A DNA stretch of 64,000 nt, taken from the NCBI GenBank assembly GCA_019633425.1, contig WSUB01000032.1:242891-306890 (forward strand), in the 5' to 3' direction. Under the pieces are notes generated by a model. That model was given only the letters and a program-made list of their open reading frames with translations, was not told where the DNA came from and made no database searches. Source of the DNA: Tulasnella sp. 424. Its lineage: Eukaryota; Basidiomycota; Agaricomycetes; Cantharellales; Tulasnellaceae. The position numbers and the translations under genes were made by a program. Of the stretch, positions 34,634-47,392 are shown piece by piece; within the stretch, counting starts at the first letter, position 1, and the number at the start of each line of letters is the position of its first letter.

Positions 34634-34638
34634 TACCT
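34634..34638. repeat. target-site duplication, right (TACCT)
   Basis: Matches 24649-24653. The following bases (CTGTCTC...) continue the interrupted spacer as seen uninterrupted at about 50649. Confidence 0.93.
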
Positions 34639-35074
34639 CTGTCTCCACTCGGATTCTCACCAGGCTTGTCTCCTCAGCCAGTCCTTCAGGCATACCAAAT
34701 CTCGCCCCCCCACTTGAAGTATTCTTTCCTCACCCTCACTGAAGCCAGAACAAGTATAAAAAAAGTGTCGCGTACATGCTCGACTCGGCACAAGATGCGC
34801 GATATCTCTTGCGTGGGTCAAAAATTGGTCAAAAGAGAAGCCGAGCCGGGCAAGCCATAGCAGTAGAACATGAGGGGAACAGGGACATGCAAGATAACAT
34901 ACACTGATGACAAACAAGTAAAACCGGAAGCTAGAGAAAACGACTGTGAAGAACACCGGCGGGTCAGTTCTTGGACTCTAGATCGGGGATCATCAGACAC
35001 CACTTAACAACGTACCTCCCCTCCCCCAAGTTGTTATCAGTCTGCAAATGAGACTACCATTATCACCTCATTTC
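34639..35074. repeat. spacer right of the retrotransposon
   Basis: Continuation of the interrupted unit 2 spacer, matching about 50649-51070 of unit 5. The block with the unidentified minus-strand relic that other spacers carry is missing here, which accounts for the short unit. Confidence 0.65.
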
Positions 35075-35225
35075 AGCCGACAAGCACGAAATCATCTGCG
35101 TTTTGAGCCGGAGCTGGGGGTAAGACGACGCGCGGCCACCTCGTGTTTGAAAAGGATTGTGGTAAACTCGCGAGAAGACGCTTTGCATCAAACCCGCCGA
35201 GAGATATGCTGTGCCTGTTCACCCT
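35075..35225 (+). pseudogene. peroxiredoxin exon-4 fragment (unit 3)
   Basis: Matches about 12610-12765 of the intact gene (the region coding ISDPKRELITALG to KLGVKPVE), with small deletions and frame breaks. It lacks the catalytic exons. Confidence 0.8.
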
Positions 35226-35524
35226 CTTGGTCTTTATAATAATTTGCTTTACTATATCAAACAACTCGGAAATACAGGAAACCTTAATTCGAAGGTGTGG
35301 TGTCGGGGACCTGAGAGAAAGAGGAGGCGGTTGGTAGAGCTGGTAGGAGAGCGGTCGGAAAGAAAGATTGTTGAATGAATCTATCGCAAAAATAATGAGA
35401 AATGAAGGAGAGAGGGGGTGAGTGCTTGAATCGACAGAATATAAGGCAATGAAATGCGTACGTCGTATGTGTTACATATGTGAATTTGAGACTAACCAGC
35501 AATCTCGAAGGTCTCCGGGAAACT

Positions 35525-38021
35525 TCAAGTAGCTTCTCCGGAACCCTGCTCGGAGAATTGACGGAGTTCAGCAGCTTGTTCTGAAGCGTAAGTTGCATTC
35601 TGAGTTTCTTCAACTTGTTCAAAGAATTTAGCAGCTTCTGTGTAACGACCAATTGCGTCACCGTAATTACTCTGATCACGATGCACCTTAGCAAGGTTCA
35701 ACAGGGCATAAGCTCTCCCGTATTGGTCGCCAATCTCGGTAGAGATTTCCAGAGCTTCGGAATTGAGCTTGATGGCCTGGCTGTACTCATTCCCAAGCCG
35801 ATGAATCTCGGCGATATTCAGAAGAACGTCGGCTCTCCCCATTTTGTCGCCAATGTCGGTGCGGATTTGTAGGACTTGGGAGTAGAAGGTAACGGCTTCG
35901 TTGTACTCGTTTCGATCCCGATGCACGTCAGCGAGGCCCAAAAGAGCGTGGGTGCTCCCGCGTCTATCGCCGATGTCAGTGCGGATTTGTAGTACCTCGG
36001 AGTACAATTCAATGGCCTGGTTGTACTTCTCTCGAGCTCGGTGCACCTCAGCAAGACCCCAGAGAGCGTCGGCTCTTCCTGATCTGTTGTCCTTGGTGAG
36101 GATTTGTAGTACCTCGAAGTAGAGTGTAAAAGCTTGATGGTACTCCTCTCGAAGTCGGTGCACCTCAGCGAGACCGCAAAGAGTAGGGGCTCTCCCTTGT
36201 ACGTCACCGATGTCGGTGAGAATCTGCAGGGCTTCGGTGTAGAATGCAACGGCCTCGCTGTACCCGCCTCGATGGTGATGTACCTAGGCTAACTGAGCCA
36301 GCGCCCCGGCCTTTCCTTGACTGTCGCCCGTGTCTCTGTATTTATCCAAAGCCTCGGTGAAGAAGTCCAACGCGCTGGCGTAGTCACCCTGCTGTCGGTA
36401 CATATCTCCCAGTTGCATCAGAAGTGCCGGAGAGCGAGCCCGGGAAGCCGCCGTTTCTCTGGTCCGTATCGGGTTTGGGCTGATCATAGGCTATATCGAA
36501 TTCGTCAATAGCGTATAATTGACCCCGACTCAGCATTTACCCACCATCCAATTAATTGACATTCGACAATCCTTGGCAGTTGGTCGCTTTGTAGGGTCAA
36601 GGCTCCAACACGCAAGCATGACTGAGCAAAGTGCCTGCATCAACGACATTCGAGCGTGATCGGTGATGGATGGGAGATCTCCCTGAACAACCCGTTTGAT
36701 AACGATAGCATCCTTGGTGACGTCTTGAAACGGAATAGAATTCGTCATTACCTGTTTTGGAGTAGATTTTGTAAGAGTCGATAACACGATTGTAATTGAA
36801 CTTTACTACCTCGTAAGCTACCCATCCCAATGCCCAGATGTCGCTCCCAAGGCCAGGTTCCTCCTCTCTCAAAACCTCTGGGGGTGCCCATCGCAGCGTG
36901 TACTTGTCTCCTGTCAACGTTATTCCCATGGTATTGGTGGAGCTGCAGAACGTTGCTTCGAGCGACAAGGCTGCCAACGGTTTCAAGTTGTTTTCGGCCG
37001 GCTGCGTCTTCTCGTCCAAATCCTGGTTCGAGAGGCGCCGAGCGGATCCAAAGTCGGTGATCACTGCGTGGCACCCTGAGTTGACTAATATGTTGATCTG
37101 AAAATTACTGATGTTAGCTAGTGATTTACGATGACGCCCTCGGAACGTACAGATTTCAGGTCACCGTGACGGATGGGGGGCTGGCGAGTATGTAAGTACT
37201 CTACTCCCCTAGCAACATCGTCAATCTTGAATAGAAGGTGTCAGAGGTCGGTCGAAGGAAAGAAGTTCCAACGCACCAGCCAGATTCGTTCCGGAATCTC
37301 CCAGTCCGCTGACGTGATAAAGTCCCTCAAGGTGCCGTTGTCTTCCCAGGGAAAGACCAGCCAGACTATATCATTGGACAGGTCCTCGATGAATCCTTCG
37401 AGCTCGATGACGTTTTCATGAGAAAGGTCAACCAAGAACTCTGCTTCCCTAAGTGTCAACTTAGCCGAAAGAACTCAGCTGCGAATTCCCTGAGTGATGA
37501 GACGGAGCATTCTTACCCCCAATACCCGTGCTTGATCGTTTGAGATAATCATCTTCTTGACCGCTACAGGCTGCGACGTTGTCATCGGTGAGCCGCACGA
37601 CCTCACGGTAATAAGCGGAGAAGCTGGGTAGCACTGACCTTGCGCGGCCGAGACGTTCCTACTTCGGCACTATGGGGATCGAGACTTTGGCTTTTTGCTG
37701 GATCGGATCGGTTCTCCGGGTCTGCGCCATCGGATTCGGGGGCCAAAAACGCTTTTACAACGGTTGCGTTTCCTCCACGGAACTCTAGGGAGCCTTTGGG
37801 GAATTCGACTGAGGATTGATCAATTCGCCATTTCGCAAGCTTCTCGAGCTTATCTCGCTACGAAGAGAGGATTACTTTCGTGAGCTATGAATATCGTCTT
37901 TTGGGACCCGGGAAGGACGTACCAGCTTGGCGCTCAGCTGGAATCCATTGGATGCGTCGTGGTCCAATGGCGACCCAGGCGAGCCAGAAGCGGCAGCATC
38001 GTGGCCTTCGTCTTTTTGCAT
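35525..38021 (-). pseudogene. protein kinase-TPR fusion, copy 3, with premature stop
   Basis: Starts MQKDEGHDAAASG at 38021. The kinase exons read through with TDFGSARRL, WAPPEVL and CWSLDPTKRPTAKDC. The last intron (36491-36544) has a normal GT donor. In the second TPR unit the frame meets TAG at 36284-36286 (AQLA-stop-VHHHRGG), where sister copies have a Gln, Gly or similar codon. After it the same frame continues through the remaining TPR units to 35525. Without read-through the product would lose nearly all of the seven-unit sensor. It might still make a kinase with about 1.5 TPR units. Confidence 0.82.
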
Positions 38022-40204
38022 AGGATAATAAAGCGAGAAGAGGTTATGTAGTGGTAAGAGTCGCCGTTATCGGATGGTCTTTGCAGAGATGAAGGGAATT
38101 CAAGCGGGTTGATGAACGAGGGATATAAAGGGTGTGGGAGGTTTTCCCACCCAGCACTGCATCTGCCCGTGCCTTTCTTCGCGAGGATATTGAGAACGCC
38201 GCAGTGGTCCTGCAGCCAGGCGCTTGTATAGCATGTTCCAAGCTTGCTAGTCTGCGCGGTGGCGTTGAGGCTTCGTCTTACGAGAAATCGACCTCTCGCG
38301 GGTCGTGAGCCACACGATGAGACATTTGCAACGCCAACCACACGATGCTGTGAGGGACATTTTCTGAAATAGACGAGGCTGTAAGAGCGATGATATACAG
38401 CTTCTTACATCAGCAGACTGTGGTCTTATTTCCTTCCGTCTCGGTTCCTATTTGTCGAGTTTCGGAAGCCGCCTCGGTAACCTCCGGGCCGTTCCCAGCC
38501 ATCCCATTCCTGCACTCAGATCCTCGTCCTCATAAGCATGATCGAAATTCAGAAGCGAGATGATACGAATGTTTCGTGGACGTCCCTTGTTCCGGCCTTC
38601 TTTGCGGTCCAGCCGCTCCCTCTCCACGCGATTCAGCAAGCTTCTCAAACACGGCTACCTTGACTAGTTGGCCAAAGAGGCGAAAGAGCTATCGACCGCG
38701 CTGAACACCAACTTGAGCTGTTGGGAGCGTACGTTGTTGGGACCACCAGCCGGTCAGTATTTGGAAAGAATTCTAAGATCCAGACACTACTCACCATCCG
38801 CCAAGCTCGACCTTGAGACTAATCTTTAGATGCCAATCTTCTATTCCGTAACTAGAGTTCAGATGAAATCTATGCATCTGTCTTGACAAGCAACGACCCG
38901 ACTCCTCCAGAAGCGAACTATGAACGCACGCGAAAAAAAAGTCAGCCGCCCAATATCAGTAATCTTGCCGAATATGCCCACATTAGGTCACTACTCACAT
39001 TTCCATCGAGAGACGGTTAACCGGCACTTGCTTTCACTATGCGTTAGACCTTAAAGGAAGGGCCAAATTTTGATAGCTTTGTAACGCTGCTCCGCGGTGG
39101 CTTCGAAGGGATCGACATTGTTCTGTTAACCGAACTCTCTTAGCACCACGTTTCCCTTTCGTCGCAAAGCGAAGTGCGTGACGTACCTTGACTATATTCC
39201 GGTCCCTCAATAATCCCACTCCGCGCCCCTCGCGATATAGCAGGGTTCAATTAGCTGAGCGAGTAGACGAGCGAGGGACCGGTCTCGAGCTCATTGGCCC
39301 GTCGCTGGAGTTGCCGTAGCGTACAACGCACTCTTCGACATCAGGAATCGGAGTCTCGACGCCAGCTTATGCCAAGATATCAGAAGGAATTGCCATGCCG
39401 TCGCGGCTCGCCTGGATCCTCGTGGGGGGGTTCAGCTCCGTAAACGGGGACTTCGGGCGCTGCATGTCGTGCGCGACGATGCGAGATTAAGGAATGGACT
39501 TGAAAGCTGGAACCGCAACAAACGAGAGACGGGCAGGAAAAGGAAGTAGTTCAAGGACGTGCGAGGACCGAAGCGGGTGCGTTGGGTTGGGGAAGAAGGT
39601 GGAGGTGAAGTCGGAGAGAGATTTCAGATTGGACTGGGATTTTGATGACCGAGAGAGCGTCCACAAAAGTCATGGAACAAAAAGCAACCAGACCAAGGGA
39701 TGCCAGCGCTTCGTATCACCGTGTTGGACTGAAGGTGGAAAGCGCCTTGACGCTGCGAGTTGTTTGGGAGGTGATGCATTACGTTGGAAGAGGTCAAGCA
39801 AGGGGCGCTCAATTCAACTTTTCAGGGTCTGACCGCGTTCAAAGGGTCCTTACCGCTGTCGGAGCGTCGACCAAGTCAGGTTGATTGATTACTCAGGCTA
39901 CGCTCCCCGACTGACTTACCCATCACTAGGTAGATGAGGGAGAGGATGTAGCGCTTGGGAAGGAGAGGAGACCAGGTAAACAATCCGCTCGCGATTTTAG
40001 CGAGTGCGCGCGTCTTCCCTACAATTGGACACATCCTTGCCGTTGGGACAGAGAAACGGAACGGGTAGGGATGGGCCATTGAGTCTATAATTAATCATCC
40101 AGGTCAGTGCCAGGACGATTGGCTGCCACAGGCACAACCAAAAGACATCGACCTTTGCTTGTGACGTCATCGGACTTTCCTTTCTTTTCGCTGCCTTATA
40201 ACCC
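38022..40204. repeat. spacer of unit 3
   Basis: Minus-strand TATA element at 38123-38130 (CTTTATAT) about 100 bases before the copy 3 start. 37990-38600 closely resembles 49860-50460 of unit 5. About 38630-39880 carries the recurrent decayed blocks, including the piece with GDPFEATAEQRYKA-like coding near 39070-39120. No intact gene was seen. Confidence 0.55.
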
Positions 40205-40835
40205 CAAGGACGTACTACCGAGGACCGCGAAAAGGCGTAATGATACCTCGAGAGAGAAGAAACACATAGAGATAGCGGACAAGGACAACCAAGAGAAGGC
40301 GGCGGACACGGTGAAGGAGCTCCTAGCTAGGCGACACCCTCCCCGACTTGATACTCGAGAACGAGAAAGACGAAGACGTGCACACTTTGAAACTATCAAA
40401 GTAGAAGAGCGCCGTGTTCTTACTTACCCTGAAGGCTGATGCTCGTAAGGGGTTTTCCTCTGCGCGTGCATATTGTCTGATCGGCAGCATTCTTTGCCGC
40501 TGAATGTTCAACACAAGTCTGTTGGATTCCACGGCAGCCACTAGGAGTTCTAGGAGTTCTAGTATTTTGTATACTACTGTCTGGTGCTGGTTCGTCAAGC
40601 ACGCAGGACAAACGACAGAACAAGGTTCGTCCGGCTGCTATCATCATTTATCGAATCTTTCTTACTTTCCGGTTAGGAGACTCCTTTAGCACCTCATTTC
40701 AGACCTCAAGCGCGAACTCATCACTGCACTGGGAGATGGCGCTGGTGAAAAGACCAAGCGCGACCGCCTCATGTTTGTAAACGGTGCCGGGAAACTCGCG
40801 AAAGGAAGCTTGGCGTTAAAGCCGCTGAGAGGTAT
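40205..40835 (+). pseudogene. peroxiredoxin relic (unit 4)
   Basis: Collinear with about 12090-12755 of the intact peroxiredoxin, including intron-derived sequence, so it is a genomic and not a processed copy. The catalytic Cys motif is destroyed: the region before GGATTCC reads AACACAAGTCTGT, and there are several frameshifts. The C-terminal part (LKRELITALGDGAG) is still legible. Confidence 0.85.
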
Positions 40836-41140
40836 ATCGTCCCTGTTTAACCACTCGTTTTACAGAATCATTTGTTTTACTACATAGAGCGACTCCGAAA
40901 TACAGGAAACCTTGATTCTGATCTGTGGTGTCGGGATGTGAGAGAAAGAGGAGGCCGTTAGTAGCGTTGCCGATGGAAAGAAAGATGGTCGAATGATTCT
41001 ATCACAGGGAAGAACCAAAAGTGACGGAGACAGAGAGTTAGTGCAGAGATCGACAGAACATAGGGCAACGAAAACGTACGTCGCATGCGTTTCGTGAAGC
41101 TCAGACTGGGACCGGCAGTCTCGAAGGTCCCTAAGAACCG

Positions 41141-43619
41141 TCATGCGGCTTCTTCGCGCCTCGATAATCGACGGACTTTATCAACTTCTTGCGAAGCGTA
41201 AGCTACATTCCCAGCATCTCCGATTCGCTCAAATATTTCAATAGCTTCCGTATAACGGCAAATTGCGTCACCGGAGTTGCCCTGATCGCGATGCACATCA
41301 GCAAGGTTCAACAGGGCGTGGGCTTTCCCGTCTTGGTCGCCGATGTCGGTACATATTTCTAGTGATTCAGAGTTGAGTGTGATGGCCTGGCTGTACTCGT
41401 GTTGAAACCGATGGATTTCAGCGACGCTTTGCAGAACACTGGCTCTCCCAAGCCTATCGCCAATGTCGGTGCGGATTTGTAGAGCCTCAGTGTGGAGTGT
41501 AATGGCCTCGCTGTACTCTTCTCGAGCCTGATGCACCTCAGCGAGACCCCGCAGAGCGTAGGTTTTCCTTTGTCTGTCGCCGATGTCGGTGCAGATTTGC
41601 AGAGCCTCGGAGTAGAATTTAACGGCCTGGTTGTACTCCATTCGAAATCGATGCACATCAGCGAGACCCTGCAGAGCGTCGACTCTCCCTGGTCTGTCGC
41701 CGACGTCGGTGCGGATTTGTAGGACCTCGGAGTAGACAGTGGCGGCTTGGCTGTACTCGCTTCGAAACAGATGCACCTCAGCGAGACCCCAGAGGGCAGA
41801 GGCTCTCCCGTTTCTGTCGCCGATGTCGGTGTAGATTTGGAGGGCTTCAGAGTAGAATTTAATGGCCTGACTGTACTCGGCTCGAATCCGATGCACGCCG
41901 GCCAGCTCTCTCAGTGCCGCGGCCTTTCCTCTTCTGTCGCCGATATCTTGGTACCTGCCCAATGCGTTGGTGAAGAATTCAAACGCGTTGGCGTAGTCAC
42001 CCTGATTTCTGTGCATCCGTCCCAGCTGCATCAGAAGCTCTGGAGAGGGAGCTCTAGATGCCACTGGGTCTGTGGTCCGTTTCGGGTTTGGCGCGATCAT
42101 AGGCTGCATTGAATTCGTCAGTTGCATGTCCTTAATCCTGAACCAGCATTACCCACAATCCAACTGATTAACATTAGAAAATCCTTGGCAGTCGGTCGTT
42201 TCATGGGGTCGATGCTCCAGCACGCAAGCATGAGCGAACAAAGCGCCTGAATCAGCGACATGCGAGCGTGGTTCGTGATAGAGGGGAGATCTCCCTGAAC
42301 GACGCGTTTGATAACAATGGCGTCCTTGGCGATAGCTTGGAACGGAATTGAGTTGGTCATTACCTGTTTTGGAGCATATTTGTGAAGCTCAATCGTGAGC
42401 AATGGAGTAATTGAACTTTCCTACCTCATAAGCCACCCACCCCAATGCCCAGATGTCGCTCTCAAGGATTGGTTCCTCCTCTCTCAATACCTCTGGCGGG
42501 GCCCACCGGAGCGTGTACTTATCTCCTGTTAACGTTATGCCCATAGTATTGGTAGAGCTGCAGAACGTTGCTTCAAGCGACAGCGCTGCCTGCGGTTTGT
42601 TCTCAGTTTGCCCCGTCTCCATGTTCAGATCATTGGCTGTGAAACGCCGAGCGGATCCAAAGTCGGTAATTACCGCGCGGCATTCGGAGTTGACTAGTAT
42701 GTTGATCTAAAAATTTAGGAGAATGTTACCCGGTGGTTCATGATACCGCTCTCGGAACGTACGGATTTCAGGTCACCGTGACGGATGGGGGGCTGGAAAT
42801 TATGAAGATACTCTACTCCTCTAGCCACATCGTCAATCTTGAGTTCAGAGTGTCAGAGGCGGGTTGAAGGAAAGTCATTTGTCCGTACCAGCCAGACTCG
42901 TTCCGGAATTTCCCACTCCGCTGACGCGATGAAGTCCCTCAAGGTACCGTTGTCTTCCCAGGGAAAGACCAGCCAGATCGTATCCTCGGAAATGTTCTCA
43001 ACGAATCCTTCGAGCTTGATGATATTTTTGTGGGAAAGATCGACCAAGAATCCCGCTTCTCTCAGTGTCAACTGGGCCGAAAGAGTCAGCGCGGAAAGCA
43101 CCACGTGATTGGATCGAGGATTCTTACCCCCAATACCCTCTCTCGTTCGTCTGATATGTTCATTTTTTTCACTGCTACAGGCTGTGAGGTTCGAAATGAT
43201 GAGCCGCCCAACGTCAACGGAGAAGCTGTTCTGCACGCACCTTTCGCCGCGAAGACGTTTCCCCTTCCGGACCATCGGGGTCGAGTGTTCGGCTTTTCGT
43301 AGGATCGTACGAGTCCTCTCGGTCTACGCCACCGGAGGGGGAGATCAATAACGCTTTTACCACCGTCGCGTTTCCTCCACGAAACTCGGGGGCGTCCTTG
43401 GGGAATTCGAATGACGACTCATCAATTCGCCATTTCGCAAGCTTCTCGAGTTTATGTCTCTACAAAAAGAGTATTATTTCGTGAGCTATTGAGATCGCCC
43501 TTCGGAACCCAGGAAGGACATACTAGCCCGGCGCTCAGCGGGAATCCACCGGAGGAGGCGTCATGGTCCAGCCCGGGTAAGCCAGAAGCGCCGGCATCGT
43601 GGCTTTCGCCTTTTTGCAT
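41141..43619 (-). CDS. protein kinase-TPR fusion, copy 4
   Basis: Starts MQKGESHDAGASG at 43619. Exon 2 reads RHKLEKLAKWRIDESSF and EFRGGNATVVKALL, ending SSRRK at a GTGCGT donor. The next exon begins PVAVKKMN. Then come LREAGFLVDLSHKN, FPWEDNGTLRDF, HGDLKS, INILVNSECRA, TDFGSARRF, WAPPEVL and CWSIDPMKRPTAKDF. The last intron (42104-42156, donor GTGGGT, branch-like CTGAC) leads into seven TPR units ending SRREEAA at 41141. No break was seen. The upstream flank is the second subtype, shared with copy 7, with ATAAAA at about 43745 in place of TATAAA. Confidence 0.86.
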
Positions 43620-46435
43620 AGGATGATATCGGTGAGAAGGGTAAGTGATGGTAGGGTTTTCAGGCTTTGGATGGACTTCGCAGAGAATGGGGAAGTGGAT
43701 AGCGTGTGGATGGTGGACTGGGAGGGTAAGCTGCGGCAAGGGGGATAAAAAGGACGCAGGAGCTTTTGGCACCGCATCTGAACATGCCTTTTTTCGCCGG
43801 GTTAGTGGGCACGCCGCAGCGGACTTGCGGCTGGGCGCTTGTCGATTGAGAACGTTCCTTGCGATCCCGCGCGATAAAGTTAAGGTTCCGTCACATGCCC
43901 CAAGGCAAGAACTACTTATTGCTGCGCCAGCCACACATCAACGAGGCCAAATTAGCACTGATACGCATTTTACACTAGCGAATGTGGCCAAGATCCCTCT
44001 GTCTTGTTTCCTATTTGCCGAGTTCTTAGAGTGTCCGCGGCAATCTCCGGACCGTGTCCGGCGTTCGCGTTGCACTCTCATCCCGGTCCTCGCGGGCACG
44101 ATCGAACTATATTAGGGAGATTAAACTGCGGTCTAGTCGATCTCCCAATTCGGTTGGCTCTTCCATGTGGTGTACAGCCCGAACCGAAGCGTCATGACGC
44201 CATAGGAACATCGTACCCAGCCTCTCGAGTTATCGGGGAGCGCTAAGCTTTATTCTGCACAGGCTGACAGGGGGACAGGGACATGCAGGTAAAGTATGCA
44301 GATTATACATATACAAGATTGCCAGATAGAGAAAACGACTGCGAAAAATATCGGCGAATTGGTTCTCGGATTCTTTCAGGGATCGTCAAATAGTACCCCT
44401 CACCGTCCGAACCACCTTCAACCAATCACTCAACGCCAACGTCTATTTCCTCAACGACGATACAATGAGATGTGGGCGCTCCCCCCAGGAAAGGAAAGTC
44501 ACGACACCTCAGGAAACGAGTTATGTCTGCACGTGAAACGGGAAGGGCAACTGGTCGAGATCAGTTGTCTCGCAATGATGTAAGTGCCAGGCGATTGCTC
44601 ACGTTTCCATTAAAAGGGAAAAGCGACAATAGCCTAACCCAACTCAAACACGCGCCAGACCTCGTGATGGATGGAACGGAAAGGGCGAGTTTTCCTCCCT
44701 TCGTTGAACTGCTTTACGATAGTTTCAGATTTCCTTGATGTTGTCCTGTTCGGTCCAAGCTAGATCAGTGAGGGAGATTCTTCTTTCAGCTCAAAAGACC
44801 TCACGATAGCCTTCTTTACGGTCCAATCCCTCGGGTAGCCCGCCCGCCTCTCCACGCTATTCAACAAGCTCCTCGAAGTCATTTGACTTGGCGAGTTGAG
44901 ATCAAGCCGACCGAGCTATCGTCCGTGCTAAACGGCAACTTGAAATGTCGGGAGTTGGTGGTACACCGCTTTCGCGACTCATATCCTTGTTGAGACCGCC
45001 AGTCGGTCCGTATTCGGAAGGAGCCTCCACTCGCCGTCCACCAGGTTTGACCTTGAACTAATCCTACGATATCAGTTCATCAAGGAGAGTACCGACAAAA
45101 CGTATGCACTTTTCTGAGAACGAAAGTCCCGACTCACCCAGAAGCGAAATACGAACGCACGCGTTGCCCAAGGTCAATTATCTTGCCGAAGACGCCGACG
45201 GCGGGTCGCAAAGCACGTTTCCATCGAAGAACGGCTAGCCAGCTCTGGTCTTACGACAATGCCAGACTTGCTTGATGATTGTAAAGGGAGGGCTACATTG
45301 TGGTAGCTTTGTAACGCTACTTGACGATGGCGTCGAAGGGTTCGGTGCTGTTCTGTTCCACCTCTCTTAGCACTATGTTCCCTTGTAGTGGCAAGGAGAG
45401 ATGCGTGACATACCTTGGTCAATATTCCAGCCCATCGGTCATCCTCATCCTCGCCCCACGTTGTTTAGCAGGCCTCGACCAACTGAGCGAGTCGACGAGC
45501 GAGGCACTAATCTTATTCGCTCGTAACTTGGATTATTGTCGTGTACAACGCGCTCTTCGACACCAGTACTATCGGAATTTGATGCCTAGAGCTTACGCCG
45601 ATATATGACAAGCAAGGTGCTGTCGTCGCCTGGCTTGTGATGGGGGTCGAACGCGAGGGCCTCGTAGCCAGAGGCTTTCCGCGCTTTGTGGCTGACAACG
45701 CTGTGGGATGGATTGGACGATGGAATGGAAGTTGAGAGTTACAGCTGCAGTGAACAGAAGATGGGGGTGAAGGGGTGGTGGTTTAAGGATGTGGGCCGAA
45801 GCGCGTGCAGTGGGGAATTGGGGGAGTAAGGTTTGAGGTGAGCGATTTCGAATTGAACTGGGACTTTGATGACCGGGAGAGCGCCCGCAATAGTTGCAGG
45901 ACGAAGGGAACCCGACCAAGGGGCATCCGCGCTTTGCACCATCGCGTTGGATTGAAGGAGGGGAGCATCTTGATACCGCGAGTCGCTCGCGAGGTGGTGA
46001 ACCGCCTAGGAAGGGGCTAGACAAGGTAACCCAACTTTTCACGGGTTTACTAATTTAATAGTCCTTACCGTCGTAGACCGAGTCAACGCGATCTATTTTT
46101 CATATAATGCTCTCCGATTGACGTATATACTCAGCATTGGGTGGACGAGGGAGGGAGAGGGAGAGGATGTAGCGCTCCAAGAGAGACGAGAGCAGGCACA
46201 CAACGCTCTCGGGATTTGGCGAGGACGACAAACTGCGCTTGACCCTCGCAAGATTGGACATATCCTCATTCACCGTGTAAAAGAGAAAGAGAGCGAGTAG
46301 TGATGGGCCATTGAGTTTAGAATATTAGAGGTCAGTGTCAAGGCGAGTGACCAGGCACAGGCACCTTTGACTATGACATCATCGGACTCTCAGGTTCCTC
46401 TCCATCCCCGCTGTTTACTGCTTTGTCCCCGCTGC
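43620..46435. repeat. spacer of unit 4
   Basis: About 43640-45000 closely matches the spacer after copy 7 (62700-64000). A perfect inverted repeat with arms CCGGAC/GTCCGG and a 3-base loop lies at 44047-44061. The recurrent decayed blocks occur at about 45270-46060. No intact gene was seen. Confidence 0.55.
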
Positions 46436-47075
46436 CAAGAGCGTACCACCGAGGATCCCGCGAAAAGGCGTGATGATTTCCCTGAGGAGAAGGAAACGAA
46501 GAGACAGCGGACAAGGAGAACCAAGGGGATGCGGCGGGCCCGGCAAAGGAACTCCCAGCTACGCGACACCCTCCCGGACTGGATACTCGAGAACAAGAAA
46601 GACGAAGACGTGAAGACTTTGAACTATCCGAGGAGAGGAGCGCTGTGTTCTTACTTGTTCTGAAGCCTGATACTCGTAAGTTGTCTGAGTAGTTTCCCTC
46701 TACGTGTGCATGTTTTCTGACGGACAGCATTCTTGTCGCTGGATTTAAAATACAAGCCTGGCGGATTCCGCGGCAGCGACGAGAAGTCCTAGGAGCTCTA
46801 ATATGCCGTATACTATTTTATGGGTGCTGGTTCGTCAAGCACGCAGGACAAGCGTCAGAGCAAGCCTGAGGTTCGTCCGGCTGCTATCATCATTTACCGA
46901 ATCTTGCTTACTTTCCGACCAGAAAACCTCCAGCGTCACCTCATTTCAGACCCCAAGCGCAAACTCGTTATACTCTGGGAGCTGGCGCAGGCGGAAAGAC
47001 TAAGCGTGGCCGCCGCATATTTGAAAACGGTGCCGGTAAACTTGCGAAAGGAAACTTGGCAGGAAACCTGCTGAG
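46436..47075 (+). pseudogene. peroxiredoxin relic (unit 5)
   Basis: Same extent as the unit 4 relic and collinear with the intact gene, with frameshifts. The catalytic region reads CTGGATTTAAAATAC, so the Cys motif is lost. Confidence 0.84.
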
Positions 47076-47392
47076 AGGTATATCGTGCGTGTTTAACGAC
47101 CCGTTCTTCAGAGTCATTTGTTTTACTACATGCGGATATTCGGAAATACAGGAAACCTTGATTCTGATTTGTGGTCTCGGGGACATGAGAGAAAAAGGGG
47201 GCGGTTGGTAAAATGTGCAGGAGAGCCGACGGAAAGAAACATCGTCGAATGATTCTATCACAGGGAAAGAGGTGACGTAAACAGAGGGTTAGTGCAGGGA
47301 TCAATCGAACGTAGGGCAAAGAAACGCGTACGTCGCATGCGTTACGTGCACTTCAGACTGGAACCAGCAATCTCGAGGGTCTCCAAGAAACA

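Noticed and set aside
44047..44061. Perfect 6-base-arm inverted repeat as a terminator or regulator site
   Set aside because: It is short and occurs only in the unit 4 and 7 spacers, far from gene ends. Chance plus duplication explains it.
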